Positions 11,880 through 21,717 of a stretch of 64,000 nt of DNA are shown in pieces (positions within the stretch are counted from its first letter, which is position 1; each line of letters begins with the position of its first letter). The position numbers were made by a program, and so were the translations under genes. Where the stretch lies: positions 612,835 to 676,834 of the forward strand of contig JAJEKV010000041.1 of the NCBI GenBank assembly GCA_021234155.1. The letters run 5' to 3'. The notes below the pieces were generated by a model. That model saw nothing but the letters and a program-made list of their open reading frames with translations. It was not told the DNA's origin and did not search any database. This DNA comes from Isoetes taiwanensis (Eukaryota > Streptophyta > Lycopodiopsida > Isoetales > Isoetaceae).

Positions 11880-12993
11880 CCATGTGGCAGCTGGTACAAC
11901 AATCGATCTGGATTTAGCCGATGATGAGGAAGATGTCCACCCTTTCGACATTTCCAAGTTGGTCTCCAACACCTCGCTTGAATTGCATTGTGGAGACATC
12001 TTGCGTGCCTATGAACAATATTCAAAGAAGGTCGATGCTCCAGTTTTTCAAGACGTTAGAGAATTTGCAAAAAGGCATGCTAGGAAGCCACATGAGTACA
12101 AGAGAAGTGGTAATGTCAGAGATTGGGGATTTGAATTAGTTATTATTGATTTCCCTACAAATAACATGCCTTGCGAGGAGTATTTTGAGATTCCACCATG
12201 GAACGCATGCAATACTTCTTTAATTCAAGCAGCTCTCTCATTTGGGACATTATGCCTCGATGATGATGGTTGGTTGGTTTCCATTTGTTCGGTTGAACAA
12301 GCAAGGACAGTAGAGAAAGAGGCAAGATTAAAATGCTTGGAGACCTTCAGAACTTACTTTTTGCATCAGAAAGAACCTTTTGGATACATGAAGGACAGAT
12401 TTGGAAAGTTTACAAGCAATGTCTTGCTTGTAACTGTGTGGTTTAGAAAGGGCACCTCTCCAAGCATCCAAGACAATGTTCAGTTCTCAAGTAAGTGATC
12501 TTCTATTTTATCTATCTTATTTTAAACTATCGTATCTCATTTATATTGATTTCATGTGTTTCTTAATTTTAATATATCTCATTTTGTGTTTTGTTAATAT
12601 TTGTCCATTTTAGACAAACGTCTAACACTCTCCAAGCAATCACTTGCTCATTTCTTCATAGACGGCAGTAAGCTTACTGCAAGCCCTACTACCACAGGTA
12701 GGAAATCCACCGAGAAGTCTATTTCGTTCATGGAGTTCATTATTGAGAATTTTAGTCCAAGAGAAGGCCTGGTATTGGACTTACTTAGTGGAACGGGTTC
12801 AGCAATAGTAGCATCTGCTATTTTATCTCGTCATTGCTATGGGTTAGACAATGATAGAATGTTAGTGGAACATGTAAATGCATCTCGTCTTTCAGCCCTT
12901 GCAAGTGGTTCAAAAAAGTATGATGAGAAGAATTACGAGCTTCCTGAGGATTCAGATGACGAAGTGGCAGAGGAAGATGAAGAACCTTCATAG
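11880..12993 (+). CDS. Beta-order DNA methyltransferase domain of the same gene
   Basis: Two exons (11880-12490 and 12614-12993) join cleanly through TCAA/gtaagt ... ttttag. The order of motifs is that of beta-class amino-methyltransferases: a LHCGDIL start, a motif IV position reading FELVIIDFPTNN, a variable middle (likely target recognition), then the motif X lysine region (GRKSTEKSISFMEFI) and motif I, VLDLLSGTGSA, with a following LDND acidic pair. This resembles bacterial N4-cytosine or N6-adenine enzymes. Motif IV should be D/N/S-P-P-Y/F; here it is D-F-P-T, so activity is doubtful. The C-terminus is acidic (EDSDDEVAEEDEE). A related, decayed gene lies at 43141-46640. Horizontal transfer from bacteria or phage is an inference. 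Confidence 0.65.
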
Positions 12994-13436
12994 TACGTTT
13001 GTTTATTTCTCTTTGTAAATTTTTAGCAATTATGGTAGTACTACTTATCCTTTTTAACGTATTAGCATTCTTCCTGTGTATGCAGAATCAATAGCTTCAT
13101 TTTTGTCAAAAAGGGAATCTCCAGTTCAGAAGGAAAGAAGACGTAGGCGTTGTCTACTTGTAGATGACGAGTGTGAAGAAGGATGAGGACTTCATGTCGT
13201 CTAGGTTTTCATAACATTATTATGGATTATAGTATTTTGTCTTCCATAGTTTACTTCAAACTATTTCTTTTAAACTACTTCTACATACTTTAATGCAGTG
13301 TTATTTTCTATAGTATGGAGTCTTCAATTGCATCTTCTACACCTCAAAACCCCCGGACGACATGCATCTAGATGAGAGGTCCCACCCAATCCAAGGTGGT
13401 CTGTCTTGGCAAAAGCAGAATTTGATGTGACAATCT
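12994..13436 (+). other. 3' flank of the methyltransferase gene
   Basis: After the TAG at 12991-12993 there is AT-rich sequence with a splice-acceptor-like tgtatgcag near 13078-13086 followed by a short basic reading frame (RRRRCLL-like). This may be a small last exon or 3' UTR. No other gene is seen. Confidence 0.3.
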
Positions 13437-13480
13437 AAAAAACCCTCTAAACCCTTCCAAAAAAAATCCTCTAAAAATTC
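13437..13480 (-). repeat. right arm of the putative terminal inverted repeat
   Basis: Its reverse complement begins gaatttttagagga and ends with agagggtttt, pairing with 1060-1104. It lies about 445 bp after the methyltransferase stop, so the arms would bound an element of about 12.4 kb. No target duplication was found. Confidence 0.4.
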
Positions 13481-13660
13481 GCACTCCTGGATTGTAAGAA
13501 TATCATGAGCTCTCTGCTATCATGCTGAGATGCTAGCCATGCTAACTGTTGTAAAACCTGTTTAATTTTCTGATACTGCCTAGTGTTGCTGTTGTCATTT
13601 TTACAGAATGTAACAAGCAAACCCCTTATAGTTGCAAGGTAACTGTAGTAATTTATTTTT

Positions 13661-14600
13661 ACTGGTGATAGTTGACCTTGCTATGGCCTGTTATTGAGTG
13701 AATTTATTAGAGTACTTGTTATTAAGTGATGAATCCATGTACAGCCACTTGATTCTGTTATATAAGGTGTTATCAATACTGGCACCTCATGTAGAAGAAG
13801 AAGTTGGTTTCGTTTTACGACACCCTGTTTTAGTGACAGTGTTTTGATGTTTGGAATGTTCTGTCCTTAGCTGAGTTATTTTGATATAGTTTTCTGCTTA
13901 AAAGCTCACATTATTGGATCCCTTTGGCATTTAAAACACTGGCATTAATTTGCTTTAACTTCAGTAGAGGATGTGCAAATGCCTGACATTGATATCCATT
14001 TTATATTTGACAATGATGGTGGTTCGATGGCCCCTTTCAGTAAACCTTATGATATTATTGTTTTTGCCCATTTTATAACACGGTGTTTGCGTATATTTGG
14101 GCAGCTCTTGGTATGCAATGGAAATAATTTGTTTGTCTTGATGTTTTTTACTGGTGATAGTTGACCTTGCTATGGCCTGTTATTGAGTGAATTTATTAGA
14201 GTACTTGTTATTAAGTGATGAATCCATGTACAGCCACTTGATTCTGTTATATAAGGTGTTACCAATACTGGCATTTCATGTAGAAGAAGCTGTTGGTTTC
14301 GTTTTACGACACCCTGTTTTAGTGACAGTGTTTTGATGTTTGGAATGTTCTGTCCTTAGCTGGGTTATTTTGATATAGTTTTCTGCTTAAAAGCTCACAT
14401 TATTGGATCCCTTTGGCATTTAAAACACTGGCAATAATTTGCTTTAACTTCAGTAGAGGATGTGCAAATGCCTGACATTGATATCCATTTTATATTTGAC
14501 AATGATGGTGGTTCGATGGCCCCTTTCAGTAAACCTTATGATATTATTGTTTTTGCCCATTTTATAACACTGTGTTTGCGTATATTTGGGCGGCTCTGTT
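13661..14600. repeat. 489-bp direct duplication
   Basis: The block starting 'actggtgatagttgacc' at 13661 recurs at 14150 with very few differences, giving an almost complete second copy to about 14595. The duplication is recent by its high identity. A short open frame inside it (FIFDNDGGSMAPFSKP) is present in both copies but has no recognised function. Confidence 0.8.
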
Positions 14601-15059
14601 TTATGCTTTTTAGTAATTAATGTTTAGACTCATAAAGTTTACCTATGTTTGCTTTAGTTAGGGGCCGAAGGGCCCAAATTTTTTTTTTAATATAATAATC
14701 AACACACAACTACCATTAACATTATTAACATAAACTATTGCATTTAACACATTTAAATTATAATCCCCCTTAAACCCCCTTTGATTTGGGTGCATATTCA
14801 CACGGGGGGTTACTCCGGGCAACGAGAGCTGTCGGATGGGCATATTTGCCCTTTATTCCAAGATCTGGACCGTACATAGCGATCCTCGTTTGTGGGGTAT
14901 GCATGTACAAGTTTTTGTATACTGTATATTAAAGTTTGCAAAATACTATAAGATTTGAGAGAATGTACTTAATGGTAGTTGCGGTTGGCATTAGAGTTAT
15001 GGTCGCATGTTGCTCTCTAGTCTAAGTGAATGGTGCACCTTAGTAGATCTTAGACTAGG
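14601..15059. other. intergenic, no gene seen
   Basis: Contains a small GC hairpin (ggggccgaagggccc, about 14661-14675) beside a poly-T run and AT-rich DNA. Nothing else is recognisable. Confidence 0.3.
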
Positions 15060-16258
15060 GGTAGCAAAACCTTAGATGAGCATTTGAATCATTTGCGTTG
15101 GGTGTTAACTCTGCTCAGACAGCATAAGTTGTATGCAAAGATGTCAAAGTGTGAATTTTTGAAAGCACAGGTGGAATATTTGGGCCACATTGTATCTGCT
15201 GAAGGTGTAGCTATAGATCCCAAGAAGACGGAGGCAATTCAGTCTTGGCCTGTGCCAAAGAATGTATCTGAGTTGCGTAGTTTTTTGGGGTTGGCTAGTT
15301 ATTATCGTAGATTTGTCTGGAAGTTTGCCAAGATTGCAGCTGTTTTGACTATGTTGTTGAAAACTAATGTCCAGTGGCAATGGACAGCGAAGCAGCAGCA
15401 GGCAATGGATATGTTGAAGAGGTTCCTGACCTCAGCACCTATTCTATTGATTCCAAACATGAGTAAACCTTATGAGGTTTACACGGATGCATGTGGTTAT
15501 GCCATTGGTGTTGTTCTCATGCAGGATGGCAGGGTGGTGGCGTATGAAAGCTGCCAACTCAATGCTGCTGAGAAGATCCATTCCACCTATGAGCAGGAGT
15601 TATTGGCGATGGTTCATGCGCTCAAAGTCTGAAAACACTATCTCCGCAATAAGTGTGAGTTTGTGGTCTATACTGATCATAAACCGTTGAAATTCCTGCA
15701 AAGCCAGGCCGAGGTAAGTCCAAGGCAAGCAAGATGGTTGGACTTTCTTTCTCAATTTCATTTTCATGTTGAAAATCTTCCCCGAAAAAAGAACCATGTT
15801 GCTCATGCTCTTTCTAGGGTTCGGGAAGTAAATGTAATGGTTTAATGTGAAATTGCCTTGGTGTCACAGATTAGACAAGCATATGACTTGGATGCCTATA
15901 TTTTGAATATGCAGCATCTACCCAAGTTACCTGATGCTTGGGATATCCAGAATGGACTCTGGTATCATAAGGGATGTATTTATGTTCCTGCTGTGGACAC
16001 TTTGAGAAAGCAGTTATTGAGCGAATTTCATGATGCACCTTAGGCTGGGCATGGGGGTGAATGGAAAACATATGAATCACTCAAAAGAATATTTTATTGG
16101 CCTAGTTTGAAAATGGATGTGCAGGAATATGTGAAAGTTTGTGAGACTTGTCGGCAGGTTAAAGCGGGTCGAGGCAAGACTCCAGGACTATTACAACCTC
16201 TGCCGGTGCCAGAGGAGAGGTGGAGTGAAATCTCTATGGATTTTATTGTGAATATCCT
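15060..16258 (+). pseudogene. Ty3/gypsy pol fragment: end of reverse transcriptase, RNase H, start of integrase
   Basis: The plus strand reads through the end of a Ty3 reverse transcriptase (KLYAKMSKCEF, VEYLGHIVSAEGVAIDP, LRSFLGLASYYRRF), then an RNase H with YTDACGYAIGVVL and VYTDHKPLKFL, an ADALSR-like motif (AHALSR), and the integrase zinc finger (CETCRQ). A TGA at 15630-15632 and a TAG near 16040 interrupt the frame. The integrase is cut off just after its first catalytic region (MDFI) at about 16258. The polymerase active site lies upstream and is missing. It is a truncated, dead copy of a Ty3 element, and from its sequence a different family from the copy at 19.2-23.5 kb. No LTR is seen next to it. 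Confidence 0.85.
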
Positions 16259-17194
16259 AGTGAATAACCTCTTCTGCAATATGGGTGTGCACTTCTGTTG
16301 GTGAACCTTGCACTGAACTTGCGAGCGCTACTACTATTATAAAGTCGGATAGCATGGGAAAATGTGATGAAAAGAAATTATTGAATAAATTCACATGTCA
16401 TGGGATTCAGCTGAATAAATTCACATGTCATGGAATGGGGAGTTTTCCTTGGAGAATGAGCGCCTTCTTTCTTGAAAATTTGGTTTTTTCTGTTAAATCC
16501 CTTTTCTTGGCCAAAAAAAAGGGGTTTGAACACAGGATTAGGACCGATTTGATCGATTTTGAGGTAATTTAACGTGCAGGTCGTGTAAAAGGCCTATCTC
16601 ACTGCATTGCAAATTCCATGATCTTCACATGGATGGTAAATTTTTTACAATCCTGAAGCAAGAGGGCCATCTGACTTGTGGATTTTTAAGGGGACAATTT
16701 AGTGAATTGTGGAAGGATCTGGTGGTGAATGCATTCTTTCCGGATAATTTGTTTACAAAGGAATACTCTTTCATGCCTAGTTGTGAATAATTCGAAGTAG
16801 AATTGGTAGAATGTCGGTTTGCAGAATTCCTTGGGAACAAAAATGCATTTGCAGTTGGAACGTTTAGAGTATTTTGCAATTGGAGTGAAAAGTTAATCAC
16901 GGTTAAGGTCTTCTCAGAATGAAGGTGGTAGATCATGGTTTCTTATTTAGTATTTTTGGAAGTCTTCATGCAATGCGATACGGATAGATTGTCTTCTTTT
17001 CCCTTTAGATCTTAAAAGATAAGTTCTAGTGTCAGTCTTTATTACCTCTGTTCTCTGCCTGCATTACTAGGCACGGCCACATGACCTTTTTTTTAGGTAC
17101 CCCCTTCCCCCTTTTTCAAATTTAGGGTGGAGCCCCCACACACTTAAATACGGAGGTCACATTTGTGTACCCCTCCTTTTAGCCCCCCTCCAAA
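16259..17194. other. intergenic, no gene seen
   Basis: A short direct repeat, gaataaattcacatgtcatgg, occurs at about 16383 and 16411. Otherwise this is AT-rich sequence with only short, unrecognised open frames. Confidence 0.35.
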
Positions 17195-17960
17195 TCTGTT
17201 GTGTTGGAAAGCCATCTCAGAGTTCTTTCTGTCGGTATGTGTTTTGCATATGTTTCATTGATTATTTTACATCAGAAACACAGATTTTCGGGCTGCAAAT
17301 TGGGGGCACTAGAAAACCCTGAAGTGTTGTGCCCAAACGCTTTTGATCATATCTAGAGATCAAGAACTCCGTTTCAGCTGAAACTTATTGCGTTGGAAAG
17401 TCATCTCAGATTTCTTCCTATTGGTATGTAATTTGCATATGTTTTCAGTAATATTTCCTCAGCAAAAACTCGAATTTTCTGGCTGCAAATCGAGGGCGCA
17501 AAAAAACCCTGAAGTGCTCGTGGTATTGTCCACGTATTTTTTATCGTATCTGGCAAATTTTAACTCCGTTTCAGCTGAAATTTGTCACGTTGGAAAGCTC
17601 CCTCAGAGATCTTTCTAAAGGAATGTGATTTGCATGTGTTTGAATGGTGTTTCCATAGCAAAAACACAGATTTACAGCCTGCACCACCACTTTGTGGTTC
17701 ATATTACATTTTTGTTCATATCTCTTTCTCTGTGACTCGGTTTCTCATGAAATTTATATTTTTGGAAAGATATCTCAGAGTTCTTTCAAAAATATTTTAT
17801 GTTGCTAGTGTTTGGACAGGATTCCAGAGAAAAAATAGCAGATTTTCAGTGCTGGCTTTAGGGTCTTCATTGCACTATATACTTTTCTTCATATCTATTG
17901 ATCTGCAGCTCTGTTTTGGGAGCAATGCATATCATTGGAATTCTTGTTCTGTGATGATGA
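17195..17960 (+). repeat. four degenerate tandem units of about 174-197 bp
   Basis: The phrase 'ttggaaagNNatctcagagttcttt' recurs near 17202, 17393, 17590 and 17763, each followed by 'tttgcatatgttt', 'aaacacagatttt' and 'tttcagctgaaa'-like blocks. Divergence between units is about 20-30 per cent by eye, so the array is old. It precedes the palindromic repeats and the coiled-coil ORF and may be part of that element's long leader or LTR. Confidence 0.7.
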
Positions 17961-18103
17961 TAAAGACATATGGTTTGTACACATTTGCTTAAGATCTGAG
18001 AGGAGAAAACAACAAGTTTTTGCAACCCGATTTTAAGACGAGATTCAGAGGGTGTGATACCATCCAATCACCTTGGATTAAAGCATTTACATGTTGAAGC
18101 CTT

Positions 18104-18385
18104 GCAGATGGGCGTCTGTAAGGGGGAAAACCATTGCTTATTTTCATTTGAGACAAGCCTCTGTAAAGTGCCAGAGGTTGCACTAGAGGCTGCGCTTTAT
18201 TTATGCACTTGAACACTTTCAGACAGGTGTCTGTAAGGTCAAAGAGCCTGCACTTGCTTCTTGCACTTGGAAGCCTGCGTCTGCTTCTGACACGTGGAAG
18301 CTTTCAGACGGGCGTCTGTAAAGGGACAGAGGTTGTGCGTCATCAAAGTGCTTGGAGGCTTTCAGACAAGCGTCTGTAGGGTGAC
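18104..18385 (+). repeat. five spaced copies of a palindromic motif (AGACGGGCGTCTGTAA type)
   Basis: Copies lie near 18106, 18150, 18221, 18306 and 18364, spaced 44-85 bp. The best copy (18306) has the perfect inverted repeat AGACG-GG-CGTCT. Changes in other copies often keep pairing (for example AGACA-GG-TGTCT at 18221). Each copy is followed by a CTGTAA/CTGTAG tail. The array sits directly before the ATG of the coiled-coil ORF at 18395, so it could act as DNA or as RNA hairpins in the leader. Confidence 0.65.
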
Positions 18386-18394
18386 ACCCTATTC

Positions 18395-19223
18395 ATGGCA
18401 ACTCCAGTGATAGAAGAGCCGGATGAGCCCTGCGTCCCTTCATCCAACCCCATAGAAATGCATGTGGATGGTGCTGATACGCAGTCCCCTCTACCTAGCG
18501 CAGACATGGCAGCAAAACTTCTACTGGGAGAGTACATAAATGCCATCCCCAATCGCAGGCCAGACGACACTGGCAAAATTGACAGGTGCACACTGAAAAG
18601 AGAAGCGCGGGCAAAGTCTCGTGCAACAAGCATAGCTCGGCAGGCATATGACAGATACTCTAGCCTAGCGGCAAGCCGTATCCGTGCTTCACCACCACCA
18701 AACCAGGCAGTTGAGGAGCACTGGAAACAGGTTCAAGCAGTGGCAGAGGGCAACAGAGCTCGAATTGCTTGCTTGGCAGAGGAAATGCAGGCCTCTGCAC
18801 CCAAATTGCTCAAGAGGCAGCTGGCTACTGAAAAACAACGTGTTTCCAGCATGGAGACCCGCATACAGCACCTGGAAGATGGCCTTCGCCTAGTGCACTC
18901 TGAAAGGCAAAAGGATAAGAAGAGTCTTGCTGACATGCAGGCCCGCATAAACTCCTTGTACACTGCCGTTGAAACTATGACACAGGACAAGCAACGTGTT
19001 GAACAGGAGACAATGGCAACCATCTCTCGTCTTCGATCAGATGCTGAGAAGCTGCTACTGTGATGCGAAAAGTCCAGGTCGCTTTTGAAGAGAGCCAGTC
19101 ACAATTGAGAGCCCTTTAAACTAGGGTCAAGACACAAGAAGTGGCCTCAGCTGCAATGAACCCTATGCTGGACTCTCGCTTGCAGAAACTGGAGCATAGC
19201 TCCGCAGCCCAAGATCGGAAGGT
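18395..19223 (+). pseudogene. coiled-coil, gag-like ORF interrupted by an LTR insertion
   Basis: The main open frame (18395-19063) starts MATPVIEEPDEP and is about 222 residues. The second half is a long charged coiled coil with heptad spacing (around residues 110-220, for example RIQHLEDGLRLVHSERQ). After a TGA it continues in the same style with another stop near 19118 (SAAMNPMLDSRLQKLEHSS), until the Ty3 LTR at 19224 cuts it off. Coiled-coil N-termini are common in plant retroelement gag proteins, and the repeat-rich leader fits that. No zinc knuckle or pol is seen because the rest is missing. I do not recognise the family. Confidence 0.45.
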
Positions 19224-20865
19224 TGTGACGCTCCTTGCTAAATATACGGCGCCCGGCCGTACACTTCGCAGGAAATCCCCCATCCGGTCCTTTGACCGCA
19301 CGGGCCCTCCGTCTATCCCACACTCCGGAGTGACCCTAGTGCGGGAAGGAGACACGGAGGTGTCTTGCGCGCCCTTTCCCTATGGGCTCCTATCACAGCG
19401 GAAGCACAAACATCGTCAGAACTAGCAATAACAATACATCATACTACCTCGAAGGGTAGCTCATCCACATATCTACAACTACAAAGAAGATAATCATAAG
19501 CCATAAAACATGAGAGCTCCTACCCCAGGCTCAGACTCATAAGGAGGTTGACTGACAGGCTAGGCCTCAAGATAGAGCAGACCGAGTCATAACAATGGCG
19601 GGGCTGGCTATAGACAATGGCTAGGGTTGACCACTCCATCCGCCCCTCCTGTGCATACTTTGCAGAATGAGCTAGATCGGGCTCTGGCATGGCTCTAGCC
19701 TTCTGGATATGCAATCCCATGGCACCACCCATCAGGACTACTCCAGGTTGCATCTCCCCGGTCCTTTGAGGCAGGAAGGGTTGCATCTCCCCTTCCCGGG
19801 GTCTAGGGGTTCCACGGGCGGCTAGAGAATCGTGGCGACACACACGATTCGTACCCGACTTAACCCCCCAAAACAGGAGCCAAGCCGACACTTGCAACTC
19901 CTGAGAGGCAGGGCGACACCATTGCCCCAGGAGGTGTCAGACCCATGCCCGGCCCTCACGAAGTGACCGACCATAGGCCTAGCCCGCTATGGGATCCCCA
20001 GTAGACACGCTTAGCAGGGATCCTCCCTCCGTATTGCCTCTCCCCCGTTGTGTAGTGCTGAGTCATATCATAGTCTCAATAGCTCGGTGGGCTGCTATGC
20101 ACAGGCCGCATCTAATAGGAACTAAGGGATCTAGACTAGGAGCATACTACATAGGCTCTAGGTCTCTACCCCCCTTCCCAATACAAGAGAAGCAAACATG
20201 ATCAACCAACATCACATAACATCATACCATGATAACATAATGAGAACATCTTAACATAATCATCCATATCTAACTTACAGTTAGGGTACCTTGATTAGGG
20301 TTCAAGATGATGAATGAGGGTTCTAGGATGGCTCTACCCTAGATACGAAATACTAACTCATCTGGAATGCTAATTCCAGATGAACTACTATGAGCACTAC
20401 ACTACATACCTGCTCCAGAAGCACTCCCTCCGAACCCTGGCGTCTCCATGGTCTTCGAAGTAGACGAAGTTGCACTTGCTCCAAGATCGAATCGACTCTC
20501 TGGGGGCTGCTGCACCAAGCTATGCCACAACAAACGATGCTCGAAACGGGGTTTCGAGTGCGTAGATGAGTCTTAGGGTGCTAGGGTCAGGAAAGAGGTC
20601 TAGGGTTAGGGTTTAGGCTAATATAAGTTAGGGTCCACATGGGATGCCATGTGGCACCAATAGAATGGGGCCGTGTGGCGGTTGCCCAATAGGATAAGGC
20701 CATGTGGAAATGGGCCTTATCCTAAGGTTATCTAAGTTGAACAATTAACTTAGATGTGCACCCCTTGCCACGTCCTAAGGTATACAAGGCTACATAGTTA
20801 GACTTGTATAGTGACGGGTCTAGGAATATACGTATTTATAGCGTATATTCCTCTGGAACGTCACA
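19224..20865 (-). mobile_element. Ty3/gypsy LTR (3' LTR of a minus-strand element)
   Basis: It begins TGTGACGCTCC and ends GGAACGTCACA, with TG...CA borders inside a longer inverted repeat (TGTGACG/CGTCACA). It is about 1642 bp and clearly the same family as the LTR at 49949-51574 (about nine bases in ten alike over the first 90). On the minus strand a polypurine tract lies directly upstream, which makes this the 3' LTR. It is inserted into the coiled-coil ORF. The far end of the element is lost, so no target duplication can be checked. Confidence 0.9.
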
Positions 20866-20879
20866 TTCTCCCCCCTTAG
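20866..20879 (-). promoter_or_regulatory. polypurine tract of the Ty3 element
   Basis: The minus strand reads CTAAGGGGGGAGAA immediately before the TGTGACG start of the LTR. This is the expected position and composition of the plus-strand primer in reverse transcription. Confidence 0.85.
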
Positions 20880-21717
20880 AATAATGCTGTCCTCAGCATT
20901 ACGCTAAGGTGACTACGCTACACGCTCCTGCAAAAACACAACATACATGGAATTTCTATTTATTCAATTAACATGTAGTATAGGCTATATTCATACCTAT
21001 ACAAAATTATATAGCCTTAACAACGGTAATGCTATAGTAAGTCAAAACATTATCACACATAACATTAGGGTTCATAATTTTCAAGTCTAAATTATGCCTC
21101 CACGCCTCCACGTAATGCGCTCCCGTCGGTACTCCCTTATGCTCGCCCTGCACGAGTAGCACATTACGTTAGTTTAGTTAATAATTATGGTTTTAGGGGA
21201 CCACCCCCCTTACTTACCTCCTTGAGCCGAACTACTAGCTCAAGGTTACCCTACTACCTTGCACCCGATCATGGCCCCATAAGGATTTGAGCTTAAGGAA
21301 TATTTAAGATGCTCCTATCATCGCCCATGATCAAGTGCTACCTTGTACTCGGTTACCCGTTGCCGAGTACTCCTAGTGCATCATGCCCCAAGGGTTTCAA
21401 TCTAGGGAACGTCTCACGATCCCATCATCGCGCATGATCACTTTAACCTTCACCATGACCCCCCTATGGTCAGGTGCGCGAGTCCCGCATCGTGGCATAG
21501 AGAGCATCCGACAGATGTCCCATCATCGCCCACCATACCTCACTCCCTCTCTCACATGACCCTATTGGTCATGCGCGCCTCTTGGTGCGTGTTGGCCTAG
21601 AGAATGCCTTAAGGGCATATCCCATCATCGCCTACACGTTCCAAGATTCTGGCACATGCACTCTACTAACTAGAATACATATGCCAGAGTTTAAGGCTAA
21701 CTAAGAAACATACTAGG
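20880..21717. other. non-coding region between integrase stop and polypurine tract
   Basis: About 840 bp with repeated phrases such as 'cccatcatcgcccatgatca' and 'cctatggtca' around 21320-21620. This suggests a short internal repeat in the element's 3' untranslated part. No coding frame is recognised. Confidence 0.4.

Noticed and set aside
18343-19023. Minus-strand frames across the coiled-coil ORF
   Set aside because: They are shadows of the plus-strand coding frame with no motif of their own.
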